From Rhodopirellula sp. (GTDB taxonomy: Bacteria; Planctomycetota; Planctomycetia; Pirellulales; Pirellulaceae), in the NCBI GenBank assembly GCA_002690925.1, contig NZGD01000291.1, forward strand, positions 1 through 51,040: a DNA stretch of 51,040 nucleotides. The letters run 5' to 3'. Below are positions 35,934 through 45,090 of the stretch, in pieces; position 1 is the first letter of the stretch, and every line of letters begins with the position of its first letter. A model generated the notes under the pieces. The model was not told where the DNA came from, made no database searches, and was given only the letters and a program-made list of their open reading frames with translations. The position numbers were made by a program, and so were the translations under genes.

Positions 35934-37132
35934 GGGTCAACATATCCTTTCTGCAAGTCACTGATATAAAAGCGTGGTCCGCAACCGTGGTCAACAATGT
36001 AAATTCGCGTCTGATTGACCTGACGATAAACCTAATGTCAAAAGCAGCGTCCATGAACAAATCAAAATAGGAGTTCGTTGGACTTGCCATTCTGCTGGTC
36101 ATGTTGGCAGGTGACACGCTGCTGCCGCCTGAATTGCGACAACCCATCCAGCTCCAACCAGAAACCGCCCTCATATCCCAAAGTAATCTGGATGGCCAAC
36201 GCCTCAACGTAAGAGACTGAAAATCGCGTTAACTTGACACCAATTCAACGCAGCACAGAGCCGCACAATCCGCGTAAACGGAATCGACTGTCAGAAACCC
36301 TACAAACGGGGACATTGAAACATCGACGGACAGCCCAGCGTCCTAGAAATTCTGAACGGCTACACATCCGACAAGTGATGACTTACGTGAGAAAAACGAA
36401 CCCACAGAGATTGCAAACGGCTGCGTCAGAAACCCAATCCAACAGTGGCCAATACCGAGGGCCGCTCAGCAACAAAGGCCAACGAAACCAATGTTCCGAT
36501 GACAATTGAAAGAATCTGAATCAAAGTAAAACGCGGCTCCATGGCTTGCGACATGAAATTGCAAAAGGCGAGTATCTGGCTCCTGCTGGTTTGATTTACG
36601 ACTCCTGCAGGGCCCCGGGGGCATTTTCTGGGTCATCTACACCATCACTTCAAAGATCAATTCGAACGCGTCTGCAAACATGGTGTATTTGATGGACATG
36701 CTGGATGCACTGAGGACGATTGATGAAGCGTGTCGAAGCTCTCAAAAAGAGAAACGAACAACCAAAACCTTGGACCACAATCGCGCAATCGATACCGCGG
36801 ATTTTGGAAGACGTATCGGATTCGAAGGTGGTCGTCAAAGAAAGCCAAGGCACGGCGACTACGCCTTGTACTCGAGGGCAAAAGGATGATCACTGCCTAT
36901 TCCATCTCGATCGCAATGAAGGCAACGCTGCTCGCGAAAGAAACACTTTTTTAAAGCAACGAGCCATTCAGTATCATACAATTCGTTCGGTGCAGCTCAG
37001 ATGCGAGATAACGATTCTATTCATCAACGACCGAACCCGCACTCGATGCCGTATTCAAAGTGAAAGCGTACAGCTTGACCAACGGCATGGCGACCACGAC
37101 CACGAACACGAAACAGACATCGATTTCCTGAC
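35934..37132. other. Gene-poor 1.2-kb region, possible decayed coding traces
   Basis: No supported gene. Two stretches have protein-like character without a complete frame. A membrane-like run around 36080-36130 (GLAILLVMLAGDTLLPPEL) follows an in-frame stop and has no usable start. A frame at 36620-36889 (FWVIYTITSKINSN, MVYLMDMLDAL) has no good start upstream. Both could be remnants of lost genes or chance. No RNA family recognised. Confidence 0.45.
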
Positions 37133-37471
37133 ATGAGCCCCCACCATTCAATCGATTTCTGCCCAATTTGTGGTGGCGGACTTTGCGGCATACGAATCTG
37201 CGGTACCCAACATGAGCATGGCTCCGAGCAGGATTCAATCGTGAATCCTGAATCACCTCATGGACTCGTGGTGTGCGATGAATGCGATGCCATCTGGTTA
37301 GAGCCCGATCTGACCACCGCTCATCACTACCCCGACGTAGCAAACGCAGAATGTCCCGTGTGCCATGATGCACTGTGGGGTTCGAACGGTCGCTGGGCCA
37401 ACCGTGACGACCTCACCCTCCTGCAATGGGACCTGGCAATCAATCCTGCGTTGGACACCACCGAGAGCTAA
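37133..37471 (+). CDS. Small zinc-ribbon-like protein
   Basis: 112 residues. Cysteine pairs CPIC (near 10), CDEC (near 50) and CPVC (near 75) give enough ligands for two zinc ribbons or one composite site, and a Trp-rich end (ALWGSNGRWANRDDL) follows. Likely metal-binding and soluble. No family recognised. It starts at the ATG at 37133 and ends 76 bp before the next convergent gene. Confidence 0.6.
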   Translation: MSPHHSIDFCPICGGGLCGIRICGTQHEHGSEQDSIVNPESPHGLVVCDECDAIWLEPDLTTAHHYPDVANAECPVCHDALWGSNGRWANRDDLTLLQWDLAINPALDTTES

Positions 37472-37546
37472 AACGCGGACGTTTCAAGCCCGTTCAAATC
37501 CTTGAAAACATATCGAATTCTCTTGCAACTCAACTACAAAACCGAA

Positions 37547-37780
37547 TCAACGATAAACATCCACAGCACGTACTGTCGTCACGTTTCCCTTGTAAATCAC
37601 TTCATCACCCGGTTTCAGATCCCTCAGTTTGTCCCAACCTCCATCGACCGGCCACAAATCACGGGGCTCACCGGGACGAGCGACCACGAAACGACGCGTG
37701 CTCAAACAAATCAGCACCGCTTCACAATCTTCGACTGTGACGTCCTCGACACTCGGTGGTGAAATCGTTTTACTGTCCAT
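37547..37780 (-). CDS. Small protein of unknown function
   Basis: 77 residues from the ATG at 37780; an in-frame TTG at 37810 would add 10. Soluble. The end LRDLKPGDEVIYKGNVTTVR has the look of a small beta-barrel (SH3/KOW-like) but I cannot assign a family. It is divergent from the methyltransferase gene with 60 bp between starts, and is probably real given its protein-like composition. Confidence 0.5.
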   Translation of the reverse strand: MDSKTISPPSVEDVTVEDCEAVLICLSTRRFVVARPGEPRDLWPVDGGWDKLRDLKPGDEVIYKGNVTTVRAVDVYR

Positions 37781-37840
37781 CTCTATGGATGATTCACATA
37801 CCTTTGACAAGTCTGGTCAATCGACACCCCAACAGATGCC

Positions 37841-38455
37841 GTGCTTACTCGAATCCCAATTCCATCGTCAGTCGACTCAACACCGATCCCCAGTGCTTTG
37901 GCTGCCCAAATCAATTCCGCACGCGGCGAAATTGAAGCATTTCAGGATCGCTGGGATCGCCCGCAAATCGAGCAGTTCGTCGCAGCTGACTATCCCTTAG
38001 TCTACCAATGCCTGAACTGGACCCTGCAGTTCCAACCCCGTTTGGGGCAACGTTTTCTCGAATGGGGAAGTGGCTTCTCCATCGTCAGTGCCATCGCCGC
38101 TGAATTAGGCCTCAATGCCTTTGGCATCGAAGCAGAGCCTGAATTGCTAGCAATGGGTCGCAAAACCATCCAGACATGGAATGTTAGCGTGGAATTAGTC
38201 GAGGGCAACTTTTTGCCCCCTGGTGCGGCCCAACTTTCTGACGATCCAATGCTTCCCAGCCTGAGCCACGACGTGGCTGATGCCTACCAGAAGATTGGCT
38301 TGGATCTGGATGATTTTGCGTTGATCTATGCCTACCCATGGCCCGGCGAAGACGACTTCCACGAGTTCGTCTTTGATCGCTACGCGGCATCCGGCGCACT
38401 GCTGATGCTGTTCTGTGGGCCCAACGATATTCGGCTATGGCGAAAGACGAACTGA
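37841..38455 (+). CDS. Class I SAM-dependent methyltransferase-like protein
   Basis: 204 residues. A Rossmann motif I (RFLEWGSGFSIVSAIAAELG), motif II (NAFGIEAEPELLAMGRKTI) and a later acidic strand (DFALIYAYPWPGEDDFHEF) fit a class I methyltransferase. The GSGFS loop lacks the last glycine of the usual GxGxG. Substrate unknown. It starts at GTG 37841, with no strong Shine-Dalgarno. It is convergent with the RidA gene 40 bp downstream. Confidence 0.68.
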   Translation: MLTRIPIPSSVDSTPIPSALAAQINSARGEIEAFQDRWDRPQIEQFVAADYPLVYQCLNWTLQFQPRLGQRFLEWGSGFSIVSAIAAELGLNAFGIEAEPELLAMGRKTIQTWNVSVELVEGNFLPPGAAQLSDDPMLPSLSHDVADAYQKIGLDLDDFALIYAYPWPGEDDFHEFVFDRYAASGALLMLFCGPNDIRLWRKTN

Positions 38456-38495
38456 AATTCCAAAACTCGTTTCAGTGATTCAGCACCAGTGAGTC

Positions 38496-38960
38496 TTAGG
38501 CATCGACTTCAAAAATCGCTTCGATTTCGACAGCAATCGTTCCAGGCAATGAATTGGTTCCCAGAGCACTTCGAGCAGCCACCCCGATATCTTCACCAAA
38601 GACATCCCGGAACAACTCACTGCAACCATTGATAACCGCAGGTTGTTGATCAAAGGAGTCTGTGCTGCGGACCAAGCCTAACAATTTCACAAGACGCTTG
38701 ACTTTATCGAGAGTCCCCAAGTGTCCCTGAAGTGTCGACAGCATACCCATTCCAGTCACGCGTGCGGCTTCGTAGCCCGCTTCCACGTCCATATCAAGCC
38801 CAAGGCGTCCAGTGATTAATTTTCCGGTGGGCAATAGCGGTCCATGACCGGAAAGGTAAGCCATGCCACCGGAGACAACGATCGGCTTGTAAACCCCCAT
38901 TGGCTTGGGTGCGGTTGGCAACTCGATCCCCAATTCTCTCAGTCGGGCCTCTGCGCTCAT
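38496..38960 (-). CDS. RidA/YjgF-family enamine/imine deaminase
   Basis: 154 residues, matching the YjgF/YER057c/UK114 fold, which hydrolyses reactive enamine/imine intermediates (2-aminoacrylate). Visible family regions are VVSGGMAYLSGHGPLLPTGK, the helix AAGYEAARVTGMGMLSTL and GVAARSALGTNSLPGTIAVE, ending in the conserved IEAIFEV. It belongs to the longer variant subgroup, with an insert near LITGRLGLDMDVEAGYEAA. Cytoplasmic. It lies alone on its strand, followed after 188 bp by the cobalamin-binding-like gene. Confidence 0.88.
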   Translation of the reverse strand: MSAEARLRELGIELPTAPKPMGVYKPIVVSGGMAYLSGHGPLLPTGKLITGRLGLDMDVEAGYEAARVTGMGMLSTLQGHLGTLDKVKRLVKLLGLVRSTDSFDQQPAVINGCSELFRDVFGEDIGVAARSALGTNSLPGTIAVEIEAIFEVDA

Positions 38961-39148
38961 GTGATTCTCCGGAAGTCAGGTTCGCGATCGAACAGCGGAC
39001 AAACCGGCTCGATCAGGTGATGGTGTTAAGAGGTTAGTTTGAAAAGATGGTATTCCGAGCCACTCTGAGCAAGGGGAGGTACCGCAGAAATGGGTTGAAT
39101 CCACGTGATTCTACCCAAGACTGGCTCGCTCGCGACTTCGGCTTGATT

Positions 39149-40081
39149 TCAAGATTGGGCGGCATGCCAATGCTCAATGATTTTTGACACCGCTTCTAGT
39201 GCGTCAATCAGTCGTGGCCCTGGTCGGTTAAAAAAAGCGGATCCATCAAAGTGATAAACATGATGATTACAAACAGCCTCCATTGCATGCCACAAATCGC
39301 AAGCTTCACGTTCTCCCGAGGTAACCGCATCCCATTCGCCTCTCGTTCGTGGTTCGCTCATCCCGCAACACGCCACAAGCAGGATGTCAGGATTCACACT
39401 CGTAAGTTTTTCCAAGGACAAGACTCGTGATGGTTGCCCTGTCTGACCGATCGGATCGACTCCACCAGCCCAATCGATTAACTGAGGTGTCCAGTGCCCC
39501 GAGCAGTAAAGAGGATCCAACCACTCCAAAAGGGTGACTTTCGGCCGCGACACTTGATTTCCGGAGTGTCGTTTTTCAACCGTCTGACGAACCTGGGCAA
39601 TGCGGGCATCCATTAACTTCCTCGCTCGGATTCCAGCCTCACATTTCCCAGTCGCTTTCCATATCGTCAAAGAATCATCCAACACGTCTGTCAAACATGT
39701 TGCCGGCAAGTCCAGAATCTCACAATCCTGCTCAAGGTCCTCGATGCACCGCAGCACATCCCGTTCATTGACGGCACACACGTTACACAGTGTTTGGGTC
39801 AAGATCAGATCAGGTTTCAAAGAGCGGACCATCTCCTCATCAAGTTCATACAGGGAGGTCTTTGTATCGCTGAAAGATTTCACGGCAGCATCAATCTCAC
39901 GGCTAGATTGAGTGGAATCAATTTTCGACTGCGTGACGCGTGGGAGCGTACAAATTGACTCTGGAAAATCGCACTCGTGTGAGATGGCCACCAGACGATC
40001 AGTCAGCCCCAGTTGGCAAACCCACTCGGTCGCTCCCGGCAGCAACGAAATGATGCGTCGCGCATCAGCCACATTTTTCAT
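39149..40081 (-). CDS. BtuF-like cobalamin-type substrate-binding protein without signal peptide
   Basis: 310 residues of the periplasmic-binding-protein-type fold (COG0614). It starts directly in the mature fold with RIISLLPGATEWVCQLGLTD. It has RVTQSKID, TLCNVCAV (the conserved CxxC seen in this subgroup) and VTLLEWLDPLYCSGHWTPQL, with a later PSRVLSLEKLTSVNPDILLV. No signal peptide or lipobox, so it is probably cytoplasmic or secreted by another route. Its ATG overlaps the hisI stop (ATGA, 40078-40081). Ligand binding to a corrinoid is inference from the family. Confidence 0.8.
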   Translation of the reverse strand: MKNVADARRIISLLPGATEWVCQLGLTDRLVAISHECDFPESICTLPRVTQSKIDSTQSSREIDAAVKSFSDTKTSLYELDEEMVRSLKPDLILTQTLCNVCAVNERDVLRCIEDLEQDCEILDLPATCLTDVLDDSLTIWKATGKCEAGIRARKLMDARIAQVRQTVEKRHSGNQVSRPKVTLLEWLDPLYCSGHWTPQLIDWAGGVDPIGQTGQPSRVLSLEKLTSVNPDILLVACCGMSEPRTRGEWDAVTSGEREACDLWHAMEAVCNHHVYHFDGSAFFNRPGPRLIDALEAVSKIIEHWHAAQS

Positions 40082-40482
40082 TTCTTGCTTCCGTAAACCT
40101 GTGCTGGGTCGACCAACCTGTCGTCGGTAATCGTGGCAGCACCATCCTCATCAATGCTTCGAAAAAAACAACTGGCGTAACCCTCATGGCAGGCAGCACC
40201 AGTCTGTTCGACCTTCAGCAAAATGGAATCGGCATCACAATCGACTCGAATTTCCTTCACCTGCTGACGGTGACCACTGGTTTCACCCTTTCGCCACAAT
40301 TTTCCCCGACTTCGACTGAAATAAACGGCGGCACCTGATGACAGTGTCTCCTGCCACGCCTGCTGATCCATCCAAGCCATCATCAGGACACGTCCGGTAA
40401 CACTATCTTGGGCAATAGCAGGCAACAAACCGCTAGTCCCATCGAATGGCAAGCCTTTTTGAAAATCAGGAACGTCAGTCAC
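40078..40482 (-). CDS. hisI: Phosphoribosyl-AMP cyclohydrolase
   Basis: 134 residues. Catalyses the third step of histidine biosynthesis (ring opening of phosphoribosyl-AMP). The motifs are complete: VLMMAWMDQQAW, YFSRSRGKLWRKGETSGH, the metal-binding DCDAD, and CHEGYASCF with the zinc cysteines. It is stand-alone, not fused to HisE. The downstream gene starts in its stop codon (ATGA), so the two are translationally coupled even though the partner is not a histidine gene. No other his genes are in the window. Confidence 0.95.
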   Translation of the reverse strand: MTDVPDFQKGLPFDGTSGLLPAIAQDSVTGRVLMMAWMDQQAWQETLSSGAAVYFSRSRGKLWRKGETSGHRQQVKEIRVDCDADSILLKVEQTGAACHEGYASCFFRSIDEDGAATITDDRLVDPAQVYGSKK

Positions 40483-40808
40483 TGTGATTTACCTGCTGCA
40501 GAGGAAATGATCGGAAGCATGAATTTTTGGGTGGACACAACTCAGAGAGCAGACTTAGCCGTCATTATCAGTTCACCCCTATCCCAGGGCATGCCTGAAA
40601 CACGAGGGCCGCTTTAAAATCTGCATTGAGTCAGCATATCTCGCCCGCGATTATAGGAGCATTCGTTAGCGGCGGAACGATGGGCAAATCGCAACCTTTC
40701 ATTTGGTTGGTCAAGCAATCGGCAATCGATAGTCGAAGCAAAGGATATCGTTAGCCCAAAGATGCTCGGCGTCGCCCCTGAAGACGCAGTCTCCATCGGA
40801 ATCCACAG
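40483..40808. other. Divergent intergenic region between hisI and the short GT2 gene
   Basis: 326 bp. No coding frame or repeat. Promoters for the hisI pair and the GT2 gene are expected here; I could not identify them. Confidence 0.5.
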
Positions 40809-41405
40809 ATGTCCTCGTCATCCCCTCGAATATCTGTTGTGCTGCCCGTCCGAGATGGTGAACATCACGTTGAATCCCGCGTGACTCAAGTTCTGGAGGC
40901 GATATCAGACCTGACACGGGGAGCCACCGAGATGATCGTGGTTGACGATGGAAGCAAGGACTCCACGCCCGAAGTCCTGAGTGAGTTGAAGGCCCGTTAT
41001 CCACAAGTACGGATTGTTCGGCACAGTCGTCCTCGGGGGCTTGAAGCCGCCGGCCAAACCGGACTGGAACGATCCACCGGCGAACTTGTTTTCATTCAGG
41101 AAACAGACGCTACCGTACGGATAGAAGATATGAGACGTTTACTGCGTATGAGCGAAGACAAGTCGGTTGTCGCCGCTCGCGCCGAGAGCACACCACGCCC
41201 ACTTTCAGGTGCTCTGATGCGTCGTCTTCGGGCCTTCGGGACACATGCCGTTGACACTGCGGAACCAACCTCCGAATCACCTGCCATCAAGACCAGCATG
41301 CAGATGATACGACGCCCTCATCTACAAAGACTGGCAAGCCCACGCGGCCGTCACTACCGGCTCAATGGTGAAACGGTCCACTCGACCTCGTTGGAATCAG
41401 CCTAA
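40809..41405 (+). CDS. Short GT2-like glycosyltransferase
   Basis: 198 residues. The GT-A donor-binding half is clear: ISVVLPVRDGEHHVESRV, EMIVVDDGSKDSTPEVLSEL, VRIVRHSRPRGLEAAGQTGL and GELVFIQETDATVR. At the place of the catalytic DXD it reads ETDAT, so the second aspartate is missing. The acceptor half is shorter than usual (GT2 enzymes are commonly about 230-330) and poorly recognisable. It may be a modified or non-catalytic transferase. It is alone on its strand. Confidence 0.7.
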   Translation: MSSSSPRISVVLPVRDGEHHVESRVTQVLEAISDLTRGATEMIVVDDGSKDSTPEVLSELKARYPQVRIVRHSRPRGLEAAGQTGLERSTGELVFIQETDATVRIEDMRRLLRMSEDKSVVAARAESTPRPLSGALMRRLRAFGTHAVDTAEPTSESPAIKTSMQMIRRPHLQRLASPRGRHYRLNGETVHSTSLESA

Positions 41406-41483
41406 TCTCGTCGTCCGCACCCCAGTGCGAACCTACGATCCGCCATCGACAGGCAGATAACGTGTCCTGATGGTCGATTTGAA

Positions 41484-42506
41484 TCAGTCACGGAACATAC
41501 TCTGGACTTCCTTGGACCACTCATCCCAACCCTCGGCAGCCGATTCAAAGTCAACCCTCATCCAACGGACAGGGTCACGGGGCAGCACACGCGGTGGAAA
41601 TTTGCTGCCACGATGCACGGGTAACTGGCTACTATTACCCATCGCTAGCCGATCCTCAGTTTCAGGACTGATGAGATAATCAGCCAGTTTGGCAGCAGCC
41701 ACCGAGTGAGGAGCATTCTTAAGCACAGCGATTGTGTTCGGAATTCTCAGGGCTCCCGCCTGATCTGGCGCTTGATCAGGAAAGATGATTGCAACCGGCT
41801 CACCACTATCTCTTTCGATGATCGCGTCGTCTGTATCCGTCAATCCCCATGCAACGCGTCCCGAAGCAACTGCTTGGGCAACTTGCTTGTTGCCCGACAG
41901 AATCACCGCATTTTGTTGAATCTCCTGCAATTGGCTTAGCGTGGCCTCGCGACCTTGTAATTCTCGCAAAACAGAAAAGTGAGTCGCAGTGGTCCCAAAG
42001 AATGGTCGAGCCATCGCGCACTTTTTTGCCCACTTGGGATCTGACAGATCTGCGACCGAGGTGGGATAATCTACTGGATTTGGGATCAGCTTTGTGTTGA
42101 TTAGCAACACCCGTGCGCGAGCGGCAAACCCACACCAAGTACCGTCTCGGGCAACCATATCCGTTGGATAACCTGGCGGCAGATCCCAGTTCACCGTTTG
42201 CAAAAGCCCCAGTTTCTGGAGACGCACGGTATGCATGATTTCATTGTTCCAGAACAAATCACAAACAGGCTTGTCCTGCTCGGCAATGATGCGATTTACC
42301 AGACCAACCGTCTTGGTTGATTCAACATCAAATTTGGGAATGACCCCTGTCGCGTGATCTGTGGATCGTTCAAATGCATTAAGAATGGGAAACGCAAATT
42401 CCTCATCCAGTGCAGAATAAACGACAACATCGCTCTCGGCGCGTGGAACACAGCCGCTGGCCAGCACCAAAGACGACGCAAGACCGACAAATCCAAGCAG
42501 TCTCAC
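41484..42506 (-). CDS. Iron(III)-type ABC transporter substrate-binding lipoprotein
   Basis: About 340 residues from the GTG at 42506, giving signal sequence LGFVGLASSLVLASGC with the lipid-modified Cys near 19. The mature protein is the extracellular solute-binding family of iron carriers (FbpA/FutA type): VVYSALDEEFAFPILNAFE opens it, then VNRIIAEQDKPVCDLFWNNE, WCGFAARARVLLINT, WGLTDTDDAI and AADYLISPETEDRLA-like sequence. No permease or ATPase gene is adjacent. The frame continues to a GTG at 42557 that would overlap the divergent metalloprotease gene. Metal specificity was not checked. Confidence 0.83.
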   Translation of the reverse strand: MRLLGFVGLASSLVLASGCVPRAESDVVVYSALDEEFAFPILNAFERSTDHATGVIPKFDVESTKTVGLVNRIIAEQDKPVCDLFWNNEIMHTVRLQKLGLLQTVNWDLPPGYPTDMVARDGTWCGFAARARVLLINTKLIPNPVDYPTSVADLSDPKWAKKCAMARPFFGTTATHFSVLRELQGREATLSQLQEIQQNAVILSGNKQVAQAVASGRVAWGLTDTDDAIIERDSGEPVAIIFPDQAPDQAGALRIPNTIAVLKNAPHSVAAAKLADYLISPETEDRLAMGNSSQLPVHRGSKFPPRVLPRDPVRWMRVDFESAAEGWDEWSKEVQSMFRD

Positions 42507-42544
42507 CCTGACAGCAGAACGAAAAATCCATGTAGAATAAGGAA

Positions 42545-43816
42545 ATGCTTCAATCACAGTTAATCTTCGGTGTGGGATGTTTCTTCGCCTTGCTCGCCGC
42601 TCCCTTGAAGGCCGATGAGCTGTTGGTGCGGGACGGCCGCTACATTCACTTGACCACGGATATCGCTTCTGCAGAAGAGGCCGAAAATCTGGTGGCCTCT
42701 TTTGATGCTGCCGTACCCCAATGGATCCAGTTCTGGAATTTGAGCGCAGATGCAGTCGCTAACTTTAAAGTGAAAGCCTGCGTCATCCGCAATAAAACTG
42801 ATTTTAACCAACGTGGCCTGATTCCGGTGACCGTACCCAATTTTCCATTCGGTTATGCGATGAGAAGTCAAATTTGGGTCATGGCACAGCAGAGTGAATA
42901 CTACACACGGCACTTGCTGCTACATGAAGGTGTCCATTCCCTGGCCTACCACTTGTTCAATGGCGCTGGGCCGACCTGGTTCCAGGAAGGATCTGCCGAA
43001 CTGCTGGCAACTCACCAAGGATCTGGGGCTGAAACCAAAATCAATCAGATCCCTCAACGTCGTGAAGATGCACCGTATTGGGGGCGTTTCAAGCGCATGG
43101 GGCAGGCAACAGAAAGCGGCGAGGTCCCCAGTTTTAACGCTGTGCTGGGCTATCAGCCGAATTTAACCGGTGATGTCGCGACCTACAGCTGGAGTTGGGC
43201 TGCTTGCATGGTTTTGAGTAGCTACCCTGAATATCGTTCAGCTTTCGTTAAGGCAGCACAACAGGGCAAGAAAACGGGACCTTCCTTCAATCGCAAATTG
43301 CAATCTTCTCTTGGCAAGCAATGGCCGATTTTGGCAGCCCGGTGGCGGCTGGCCTGCCACGATCTGAACTACGGTTTTGACTGGAACAGGGAACAGGTCA
43401 AGCTGTCGGCAAACGACCCTCTCTGGGATGGCAGCGACTTGGAAATTCAAGTCCGACCAGATCAAGGCTGGCAATCCTGCGGAGTCCGTATTCCGCAGGG
43501 TGCTAAAATCAGAATTACCGCCGAGGGCGAAATCACACTTGCGAATCAACCCAAGCCATGGACCAGTGAACCTCCGGGAATCACCTTCCAGTATCACCGT
43601 GGACGGCCACTCGGGCAATTGCAGTTCTGCTTGTTGCCCAATGCCAATGACCCCCAGGCAAAACGGATCGACCCAATCGAAGTTCACGGAGTGAACGACC
43701 AACCCATGATCGATGTCGCCCAATACAGTTGGCTACTTTTCCGCATCAACGATGAATGCGGAAAACTGGATGACAACCGTGGCAATTATCAGGTGTCGAT
43801 CAAACGTGCCCGCTGA
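42545..43816 (+). CDS. Secreted gluzincin-like metalloprotease
   Basis: 423 residues. Signal peptide (LIFGVGCFFALLAAPLKADE, cleavage about 23). The zinc site is HEGVH at residues 127-131, with Glu148 in WFQEGSAELL as third ligand, 16 residues on, as in gluzincins (peptidase MA-like). A C-terminal beta domain (LEIQVRPDQGWQSCGVRIP, YSWLLFRINDECGKL) follows and may bind carbohydrate or protein. Substrate unknown. The start ATG is 38 bp from the start of the divergent solute-binding protein. Confidence 0.78.
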   Translation: MLQSQLIFGVGCFFALLAAPLKADELLVRDGRYIHLTTDIASAEEAENLVASFDAAVPQWIQFWNLSADAVANFKVKACVIRNKTDFNQRGLIPVTVPNFPFGYAMRSQIWVMAQQSEYYTRHLLLHEGVHSLAYHLFNGAGPTWFQEGSAELLATHQGSGAETKINQIPQRREDAPYWGRFKRMGQATESGEVPSFNAVLGYQPNLTGDVATYSWSWAACMVLSSYPEYRSAFVKAAQQGKKTGPSFNRKLQSSLGKQWPILAARWRLACHDLNYGFDWNREQVKLSANDPLWDGSDLEIQVRPDQGWQSCGVRIPQGAKIRITAEGEITLANQPKPWTSEPPGITFQYHRGRPLGQLQFCLLPNANDPQAKRIDPIEVHGVNDQPMIDVAQYSWLLFRINDECGKLDDNRGNYQVSIKRAR

Positions 43817-43901
43817 GAAAGTTGTCACCCCACGGAAACAGGCGAGGCTGAAATCCAGCCTTCGAAACCTCGACCTGCTTCGATTCTAAACAACCGCAAT
43901 A

Positions 43902-45062
43902 TCACGAACCTGGATCGAATGGCACATCCAAGATCGGAATCGACAACTTGGATGCCCACTGTGCCGAAAGAGTTGCCAGCCGGTCCGCAGATGGTTGGTA
44001 GACCATCGCGTGCGTCAGTCCATCGAACCGTTCAATATGACGTGACAACTCATATTCGACCCAGTCCACCCACTCCTGCGTTTTGGGCGCTGCCAAAGAG
44101 GTGTACCCTGAATTTGATGCAGCACTTTGCTGTGCGTCTCGGACTTCATCGACGAGCTCCTGACACCACGAGTCAATGGCAACCGCATTCGCCCCAAGTG
44201 CCATCAACTTGGCAGCATCGGTAGATGATATTTCACCAGGCACGACCCACAATGGCAGGTGTTCACACTGCTGTTGGTCCATCATGACTCGCGTTTGCTT
44301 GACACAATGCGCAAGTTCCAGCGAGCTGAGATCGAGCTCATTCAATCTCAAGATGACACCATCGGGTTGGCAACTCAGAACCGCCGGCAGTTCTTCGTTC
44401 AAACGATGGGGAGCAATCGAAACAAATACAGCGGCATTCTCTGCCAGCAAACGCAGCTGCTTCAACTTTCCTTCGAGCTTACTGAGACCGTCCACATCCG
44501 GTGGGAAGGAAGCCGCCGGTACCCAGCCACCTCCCGCCAGTGGGGCCCCCGCCTGAGTTGCCTCCCAACGCCCAATTTCCTTCGGTGTGAACGCGAACCT
44601 TCCTGTTGAATTCCGTCGCATTGCAAGTCGCACATCAACAACAGCCGCGCCATCGAAATCACGGTCGCTTAAGCCGTAACGCTCTGGTCGGTAGGGAATC
44701 ATTCGCGGCAACTCCTCAGCCACTTGCGTCTGAACCCCGATGGTTTCACTGGAGTTGCCCCCATGCAATTCGGGCTCCTCGTCAGCTGAAGCAAGGTCGC
44801 TACGTAACGCACTGACGAGCACTCCCAATCGAGCAACCGCCGCAGCAATGGCATCAGCTGAATCAATGGCAACCTCTGACCATGGTGGATCATACCAGAA
44901 CAGCGGCAGTTTCAACGGAACCTGCTTTCCATCAACCCGATCGACCTTCAGCGACCTGTCTTCCGCTGGCGCGCCCACCCACGGCGTGTCCATTGGTGGT
45001 GGCAGAAAGCAGATTTTTTCAAGACGTTCTTTCATCGATTCCATTTCAATTCCGGCGTGCAT
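43902..45062 (-). CDS. Possible divergent glutamate-synthase-like TIM-barrel protein
   Basis: About 386 residues, soluble. I do not recognise the family with confidence. The C-terminal half has beta/alpha repeats of TIM-barrel type, AAVFVSIAPHRLNEELPAVL, PDGVILRLNELDLSSLE, LPLWVVPGEISSTDAAKLMA and GANAVAIDSW, reminiscent of the FMN-binding barrel in glutamate synthase, where the glycine-rich phosphate loop ends in an ALGA-type segment. The phosphate-binding glycines are only partly kept. It sits 28 bp after the GXGXG-fold gene; in glutamate synthase the FMN barrel and GXGXG domain are fused. That pairing is the main support. Other TIM-barrel families remain possible. Confidence 0.4.
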   Translation of the reverse strand: MHAGIEMESMKERLEKICFLPPPMDTPWVGAPAEDRSLKVDRVDGKQVPLKLPLFWYDPPWSEVAIDSADAIAAAVARLGVLVSALRSDLASADEEPELHGGNSSETIGVQTQVAEELPRMIPYRPERYGLSDRDFDGAAVVDVRLAMRRNSTGRFAFTPKEIGRWEATQAGAPLAGGGWVPAASFPPDVDGLSKLEGKLKQLRLLAENAAVFVSIAPHRLNEELPAVLSCQPDGVILRLNELDLSSLELAHCVKQTRVMMDQQQCEHLPLWVVPGEISSTDAAKLMALGANAVAIDSWCQELVDEVRDAQQSAASNSGYTSLAAPKTQEWVDWVEYELSRHIERFDGLTHAMVYQPSADRLATLSAQWASKLSIPILDVPFDPGS

Positions 45063-45090
45063 TCCCAAAGTCGATTGAAGCTTCGTTCCG

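Noticed and set aside
36720..37136. 139-codon open frame before the zinc-ribbon gene
   Set aside because: Composition is irregular and rich in charged and polar runs without any recognisable motif; no ribosome site.
43844..43862. Hairpin (gaggctg with cagcctt) between the metalloprotease and the TIM-barrel-like gene
   Set aside because: The stem is only 7 bp with one wobble and no T-tract on either strand, so a terminator call is not supported.
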